Shown here: piece after piece, positions 6,398 through 10,000 of the stretch
Layout: each line of letters starts with the position of its first letter
Numbering within the stretch: the stretch's first letter is position 1
Source: Pseudomonadota bacterium
GTDB taxonomy: Bacteria > Pseudomonadota > Alphaproteobacteria > Rhizobiales > Hyphomicrobiaceae
Direction: 5' to 3'
DNA length: 10,000 nucleotides
Assembly: GCA_021813195.1 (NCBI GenBank)
Contig: JAKALI010000100.1
Location: 1 to 10,000, forward strand
Made by a program: the position numbers and the translations under genes
Notes under the pieces: model-generated
The model's input: the letters and a program-made list of their open reading frames with translations, nothing else
Told to the model about the DNA's origin: nothing
Database searches by the model: none

Positions 6398-7530
6398 AAA
6401 TCCTCCACATCGTGGCCGATTTGGACAAGAAAAAGGGCGGGCCCGTCACCGCCGTATTGGGTTTGGCCGAGGCGCAATTATCCGCCGGCCATCAAGTGTG
6501 CGTGGCGGCGACAGACCGGGGCTGGGACGGTGACGACAGGGGTGTTCCCACCAAACTTTTTCCATGCCGGGACCCTCGGTGGAGATTTTCTCCGTCGATG
6601 CGCGGAGGTTTGGCCGGATTATTAGAGGCACATGACATTGCACACCTACACGGCCTTTGGGACTTCCCCATTTGGGCGGCGGCGTCAGCATGCCGGCATG
6701 CGGGCACGCCTTATTGCCTGACACTCCACGGAATGCTGAACAAGCGCTCGCTTTCCCACCGCGCGTGGAGGAAGCGCGTGTACATGGATCTCGCAAGCGC
6801 CGGCATTTTGAAACACGCGGGCCGATTGCATTTTACAAGCGAACAGGAACGCGACAATCTGCCTTTGCGCGAATTCTTGGGAAAAGCGTTTGTTTGCCCT
6901 TTCGGCGTAGACGCGGGCCTGACCCCGGCCGATCCTGATTCATTCAGGCGCCGCCATTCCCTGTCGAAGGACGATCGAGTGGTCCTGTTTCTGGGCCGCC
7001 TTCATCCGCAGAAGAGGCCGCATCTGCTGGTGGAGGCGTTTGAAACGGTTTTGGCGCAACTCCCCGGAGCGCGTCTGGTATTCGCCGGGGACGGCGAGAA
7101 AGTATTTGTTCGCGAGCTTATGGCTTTTGCCGGCGAACGAGCGCGGGATAGAATTATTTTTACCGGTCCGCTGGACCGCAGCGAGGTTGCGAACGCTTAC
7201 GCCACTTCGGCCGTGTTCGTGCTGCCAAGCCTGGAGGAGAGCCTCGGCCTGTCGGTTCTTGAGGCAATGGCGGCCGGAAGACCCGTGATTGTGACGCCCG
7301 AAGTGGGCTTGGCCGGATTGATCGAGGCCTCCGGTGCAGGCATCGTGTGCACCGCTAACGCGTTGGCAATGGGGTGCCGGCTGGTCGCGCTACTGCAAGA
7401 CGATGGGTTGAGAGCCCGCATGGCCGACAACGGTCGGGAATTGGTAAGAAGCCATTTCGCCTGGGAGACGGTCGAGCGGCGGATGGAATCAGAATATCGG
7501 AACATCATCGCGGCAAGACATGGATCTTGA
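6394..7530 (+). CDS. Family 4 (GT-B fold) glycosyltransferase, probable CTG start
   Basis: A GT4 glycosyltransferase of 378 residues if started at CTG 6394, or 372 from GTG 6412. The earlier start is chosen because it restores the standard first strand MKILHIVADLDKKKGGPVTA, overlaps the preceding stop as CTGA, and has GGGAGA at good distance; starting at 6412 would cut that strand in half. N-domain: GGPVTAVLGLAEA (15-27), DIAHLHGLWD (81-90), YCLTLHGMLN (107-116). LHFTSEQERDNL (145-156) and VCPFGVD (167-173) precede the hinge. Donor domain: VVLFLGRLHPQKRPHLLVEA (196-215) with the Arg and Lys of the phosphate site, LVFAGDGE (228-235), and EESLGLSVLEAMAAGRPVIV (281-300) with EX7E (E282, E290). 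Coupled to the gene upstream; its last 11 bases overlap the small GT2-like remnant. Specificity cannot be inferred. Confidence 0.9.
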   Translation: MKILHIVADLDKKKGGPVTAVLGLAEAQLSAGHQVCVAATDRGWDGDDRGVPTKLFPCRDPRWRFSPSMRGGLAGLLEAHDIAHLHGLWDFPIWAAASACRHAGTPYCLTLHGMLNKRSLSHRAWRKRVYMDLASAGILKHAGRLHFTSEQERDNLPLREFLGKAFVCPFGVDAGLTPADPDSFRRRHSLSKDDRVVLFLGRLHPQKRPHLLVEAFETVLAQLPGARLVFAGDGEKVFVRELMAFAGERARDRIIFTGPLDRSEVANAYATSAVFVLPSLEESLGLSVLEAMAAGRPVIVTPEVGLAGLIEASGAGIVCTANALAMGCRLVALLQDDGLRARMADNGRELVRSHFAWETVERRMESEYRNIIAARHGS

Positions 7531-7624
7531 TTCGACATTTCCGGTGATCTTGACTTCTTGCGAAGCGCCTAACGTGGCCAGAATGATTGGCCTCTCGACG
7601 ACCGCGGGCAGTGGCGATAGATGA
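7520..7624 (+). pseudogene. 34-codon remnant of a GT2 glycosyltransferase N-terminus
   Basis: ATG 7520 opens inside the last codons of the upstream GT4 gene and runs to TGA 7622-7624. Its residues 7-22 read FPVILTSCEAPNVARM, which fits the first beta strand and nucleotide-binding loop of GT2 enzymes (the pattern V-ILT-NEA-NI-R). The expected following helix and the DSGSTD strand are absent; the frame degenerates into a short Ser/Thr/Gly tail and stops. Only about a tenth of a normal transferase remains, so it is taken as the relic of a deleted or replaced gene. Its start-overlap arrangement repeats that of the stub at 4933. The match is short, so a chance resemblance remains possible. After it, 7625-7666 shows only an imperfect small palindrome (7635-7647). 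Confidence 0.5.
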
Positions 7625-7666
7625 AATGACGTATCCGAATTATTCGGCTCTGGTTAGCACCGAACC

Positions 7667-8389
7667 ATGTTGAGGCAAGTAGCCATCCGGCTCCTCGGGA
7701 GGCCGCTTTTCGGCGATCTCCGGTCGTTGCTATTCGCCGCAACGGATCTGATCAGGCGTGTTGGGCTGAGAGTCGTCCGACGTCGAATGCTGGTCGCACG
7801 GCCGGGCGACGGATGTCTCGTGAACATCGGTTGCGGCACCCTTACGCGCGAAGGGTGGGTGAATATCGACCAAGCCATTCGCCCGGACGTGACGTATGCC
7901 GACATTCGCGAAGGCATCCCGATGGCCTCAGGGAGCGCCTCGCACATCCACAGTGAGCATTTCATTGAGCATCTTGACTACGAGGACGGTAAGCGATTGC
8001 TCGGGGAATGTTTTCGCGTGCTGCAGCCCGGTGGAACCTTGCGTGTGATTACGCCAGATCTTGAACGATATATCCGTGCCTACGTTACCAACGACGAGAA
8101 GTTCTTTCGGGAACTCCGGCACTTGGGAGGTCATCAGGCTGGCCTCAGGACACCCGCGGAAACGATCAACCACGCCTGCCGGATGGGTGGCGCACACCGC
8201 TTTCTCTGGGACTTTTCTACTCTTAAGCTGGTACTGCAAGAGGCGGGCTTTGTTGATGTGGTGCGCTCCTGCCACAGTGCAATGAGCCCGCCCCTAGACA
8301 TAGACGGCAGCGATTTCTGGAGGAAACTGGAAAGCCTGTACGCCAACGCACGAAAGCCCGGGACGACCACATCACTCTCGCCGGATTAA
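7667..8389 (+). CDS. Class I SAM-dependent methyltransferase (Methyltransf_11-like)
   Basis: A 240-residue predicted methyltransferase. LVNIGCGTLTREGWVNID (51-68) is the SAM-binding motif I plus the acidic residue ending strand 2. VTYADIREGIPMASGSA (75-91) is the adenine-contacting region. SHIHSEHFIEHLDYEDGKRL (92-111) carries the HxxEH-type motif common in polysaccharide-cluster methyltransferases. FRVLQPGGTLRVITPDLE (116-133) is the classic motif III. HRFLWDFSTLKLVLQEAGF (177-195) is the usual late segment of this subgroup. The first 45 residues are basic and partly hydrophobic and could associate with the membrane. An in-frame TAG sits four codons before the ATG, fixing the start to 7667 (or TTG 7670). 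There is no clear Shine-Dalgarno sequence. In this setting it may methylate a glycan sugar or a lipid-linked intermediate, but the acceptor is unknown. Confidence 0.88.
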   Translation: MLRQVAIRLLGRPLFGDLRSLLFAATDLIRRVGLRVVRRRMLVARPGDGCLVNIGCGTLTREGWVNIDQAIRPDVTYADIREGIPMASGSASHIHSEHFIEHLDYEDGKRLLGECFRVLQPGGTLRVITPDLERYIRAYVTNDEKFFRELRHLGGHQAGLRTPAETINHACRMGGAHRFLWDFSTLKLVLQEAGFVDVVRSCHSAMSPPLDIDGSDFWRKLESLYANARKPGTTTSLSPD

Positions 8390-8422
8390 GGATAGCCGCG
8401 TTTCGTAGCGTTGCCACATAAA

Positions 8423-9577
8423 ATGCAGAAATCCAGAAGGGTTCTCTATGTTCAGTACGCCAACCCTGCGGGCTATCCGCCTCTCGAGCACAGTTCAAGA
8501 ATTCTGGCCGGAGGGGGATGGCACGTTTTGTTTTTGGGCGTGATGTCGTTTGGGATGGAGGAATTGCGTTTCCCTGCACTAGAAGGCGTCACCGTAAAGC
8601 GGCTCGGGGGAAAACCGACGGGTTGGCTGCTAAAACTTCATTATCTCGCCTATGCCCTCTGGGTTTTCTATTGGGTCCTTCGTTGGAGACCGTCCTTGCT
8701 ATATGTCTCCGATCCGCTCGCCACGCCGATCGCCGGCGCTCTCCTAGCTTTCGGACGGAAACGGGTCATTTATCACGAACACGATTCGCCCAACGTGAGC
8801 CGTGGATTCATGAATAGGCTGGTCGCCAAGTGCAGAACGTTTGTCGCTCAGCGGGCGGATCTATGCATTGCGCCGAATACTGATCGCCTACTTGCCTTTA
8901 CCAAATCGACCGGGACAAGCCACGAGAAGACTCTGTGCGTATGGAATTGCCCATCGAAGCACGAAGTGGGTGTTTCCCTTCGGAAACGCACCAGTGCGGA
9001 CTTTTTTGTTTACTTCCACGGAAGCATTAACGAAACGCGGCTGCCCAGAACCGTCGTGCAGGCGATCGCGTCTTTGCCAAGCCATGTAAAATTGCGCTTT
9101 GCCGGATATGAGACGCTTGGCAGCCAAGGATATATTCAAGAACTCGTCAATTTTGGGCGCGCGTTGGGGCTTGAGGCATCCAGGGTCGAGTATTTGGGCG
9201 CCGCCGCCAACCGCTCTCAAATCATGGAGTGGGCGCGATCATCCGACGTTGGGCTGGCATTCATGCCAAATCACAGCGACGATATCAACACGCGCTTCAT
9301 GGTAGGTGCATCCAACAAGGCGTTCGACTATATGGCCTGCGGGCTTCCATTCCTGGTGACCCAGTTGCCGGAATGGGTGGAGTTTTTCGTGAGGCCCGGA
9401 TACGCAATACAGTGCGAGCCCAACGACGTCCAGAGCATAGTAAGCGCGTTGCGTTGGCTTATCGAAAATCCGGCGCGGCGGGAGCAGATGGGGATTGCTG
9501 CGCGTGAGCGTATTCAATCCGAGTGGAATTATGAGCGGCAGTTCCAGCCCGTATTAGAAGTGTTGGACCGTCTTTGA
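8423..9577 (+). CDS. GT4-like glycosyltransferase with YPPL N-terminal motif
   Basis: A 384-residue GT-B glycosyltransferase. ATG 8423 is preferred to the in-frame TTG at 8411 because RRVLYVQYANPAGYPPL then starts near residue 5, as in the related stub at 4933. N-domain: GGWHVLFLGV (31-40), LLKLHYLAYALWVFYWVLRW (69-88, a hydrophobic stretch that could bind the membrane), SLLYVSDPLATPIAGAL (91-107), VIYHEHDSPNVS (115-126) and LCIAPNTDRLLAF (147-159). Donor domain: FFVYFHGSINETR (194-206), LRFAGYE (224-230), VEYLGAAANRSQIMEWARSS (255-274), VGLAFMPN (276-283) and ASNKAFDYMACGLPFLVTQL (296-315). The strict EX7E pair of its neighbours is not present; SNKAFDYMACGLPF occupies that place, a variant seen in several GT4-like subgroups. 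It is the intact relative of the truncated frame at 4933. Role: adding one sugar to the glycan, identity unknown. Confidence 0.9.
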   Translation: MQKSRRVLYVQYANPAGYPPLEHSSRILAGGGWHVLFLGVMSFGMEELRFPALEGVTVKRLGGKPTGWLLKLHYLAYALWVFYWVLRWRPSLLYVSDPLATPIAGALLAFGRKRVIYHEHDSPNVSRGFMNRLVAKCRTFVAQRADLCIAPNTDRLLAFTKSTGTSHEKTLCVWNCPSKHEVGVSLRKRTSADFFVYFHGSINETRLPRTVVQAIASLPSHVKLRFAGYETLGSQGYIQELVNFGRALGLEASRVEYLGAAANRSQIMEWARSSDVGLAFMPNHSDDINTRFMVGASNKAFDYMACGLPFLVTQLPEWVEFFVRPGYAIQCEPNDVQSIVSALRWLIENPARREQMGIAARERIQSEWNYERQFQPVLEVLDRL

Positions 9578-9715
9578 GAGGCTTACGCAGCGAGCGCGCC
9601 TTCGCTTCCTTGTTACCGCATCATCCGGCGCCAGGAGCATGGCAGACAAGACCTTGAGCACGTCCATCGGTGTTGCGACCTTGGCATCTCATTTTTACTT
9701 TTCCGGGCGCGTGCT
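9578..9715 (+). other. Intergenic stretch with no defensible gene
   Basis: This 138-base gap separates two glycosyltransferase genes. A 26-codon frame (ATG 9639, TGA 9717-9719) ends overlapping the next ATG as ATGA, but it matches nothing I recognise. The bases 9689-9702 are rich in T and A compared with the surroundings, which could be part of a promoter, but no paired -35/-10 boxes stand out. No hairpin with a U-tract is seen. Confidence 0.4.
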
Positions 9716-10000
9716 ATGAGAAAGCTGGCGATCCTCGCGACGCATCCTATTCAGTACCAAGTCCCGTGGTTTCGAGGATTAGCGAACAGGTCCGATCTGG
9801 CCCTGAAGGTCTACTATTCGATGCTACCGGACGGAAAACAACAAGGTGTAGGCTTTGGCGTGGCCTTTCAGTGGGACATACCCATGTTCGACGGCTATGC
9901 ATGGGAGGTGCTCGAGAACACGTCGCGATCACCGGAACTGGAGCGGTTTTTCGGCGCCAACACACCCGCAATCGGTGCAGTATTGGCAAGGGATCGACCG
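9716..10000 (+). CDS. Glycosyltransferase (GT-B/GT4-like) N-terminus, cut by window edge
   Basis: The first 95 codons of a glycosyltransferase that continues past the window. LAILATHPIQYQVPWFRGLA (4-23) is the characteristic start of a GT4 subgroup common in surface-polysaccharide clusters (pattern THPIQYQ-P-FR-LA). LALKVYYSM (28-36) is the second strand, and GFGVAFQWDIPMFDGYAWEV followed by LENTSR is the usual next block with its W-D-P-L/F-DGY signature. Only part of the N-terminal domain is present, so donor-site residues cannot be checked. No strong Shine-Dalgarno sequence precedes the ATG. It is the last visible member of the + strand operon. Confidence 0.87.
   Translation, partial: MRKLAILATHPIQYQVPWFRGLANRSDLALKVYYSMLPDGKQQGVGFGVAFQWDIPMFDGYAWEVLENTSRSPELERFFGANTPAIGAVLARDRP

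Noticed and set aside
7635..7647. Palindrome CCGAAT-T-ATTCGG in the gap before the methyltransferase
   Set aside because: With a one-base loop, a six-base arm and no following U-tract it cannot be called a terminator; a regulator site is possible but unsupported by a second copy.
9639..9719. 26-codon frame ending in an ATGA overlap with the last gene
   Set aside because: It has no recognisable motif, and the only purine-rich sequence before it is too close to the ATG; it is probably chance.
1..10000. Transposon, CRISPR array, tRNA or a novel defence system
   Set aside because: No transposase motifs, regularly spaced repeats, cloverleaf-like segments or nuclease/helicase domains were seen; every strong gene fits glycan biosynthesis.

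Overview
The window is a stretch of a bacterial surface-glycan (O-antigen, capsule or exopolysaccharide) biosynthesis cluster. Every convincing gene lies on the + strand, packed end to end with gaps of 1 to about 140 bases and several overlaps. The content is glycosyltransferases (one GT-A/GT2-like and five GT-B/GT4-like, one of them cut by the window edge), three SAM-dependent methyltransferases (two FkbM-type, one Methyltransf_11-type) and a PglD/NeuD-like left-handed beta-helix acyltransferase. Nothing identifies the organism. The DNA is moderately GC-rich. Shine-Dalgarno sequences are poor or absent before most starts but clear before those at 4933, 5162 and 6394. An environmental, probably Gram-negative bacterium is a reasonable guess and no more. 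No flippase, polymerase, priming transferase or nucleotide-sugar gene is visible, so the export route and the polymer cannot be named.

Layout: 1-~105 is sequence of unclear origin abutting a sugar O/N-acyltransferase that lacks its start (about 90-746). Next come an intact FkbM methyltransferase (748-1566), a second FkbM methyltransferase broken by two opposite single-base frameshifts (1596-2543), a GT2 glycosyltransferase (2552-3520) and a GT4 glycosyltransferase with a four-cysteine insert (3606-4949). A truncated N-terminal half of another glycosyltransferase follows (4933-5172). Then come two GT4 enzymes (5162-6397 and 6394-7530, the second apparently starting at CTG), a 34-codon remnant resembling the first strand of a GT2 enzyme (7520-7624), a class I methyltransferase (7667-8389), a GT4-like enzyme (8423-9577) and the first 95 codons of a further glycosyltransferase (9716 onward).

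Together the glycosyltransferases would build an oligosaccharide repeat sugar by sugar, and the methyltransferases and acyltransferase would decorate it. The striking theme is breakage. There is one gene without a 5' end, one double-frameshifted gene, and two glycosyltransferase stubs that keep only their N-terminus and sit at the 3' end of an intact gene. This fits a mosaic cluster assembled and edited by recombination, although some single-base shifts could be sequencing errors. I see no RNA gene, CRISPR array, insertion sequence, origin or clear terminator, and no evidence of a wholly new type of system.
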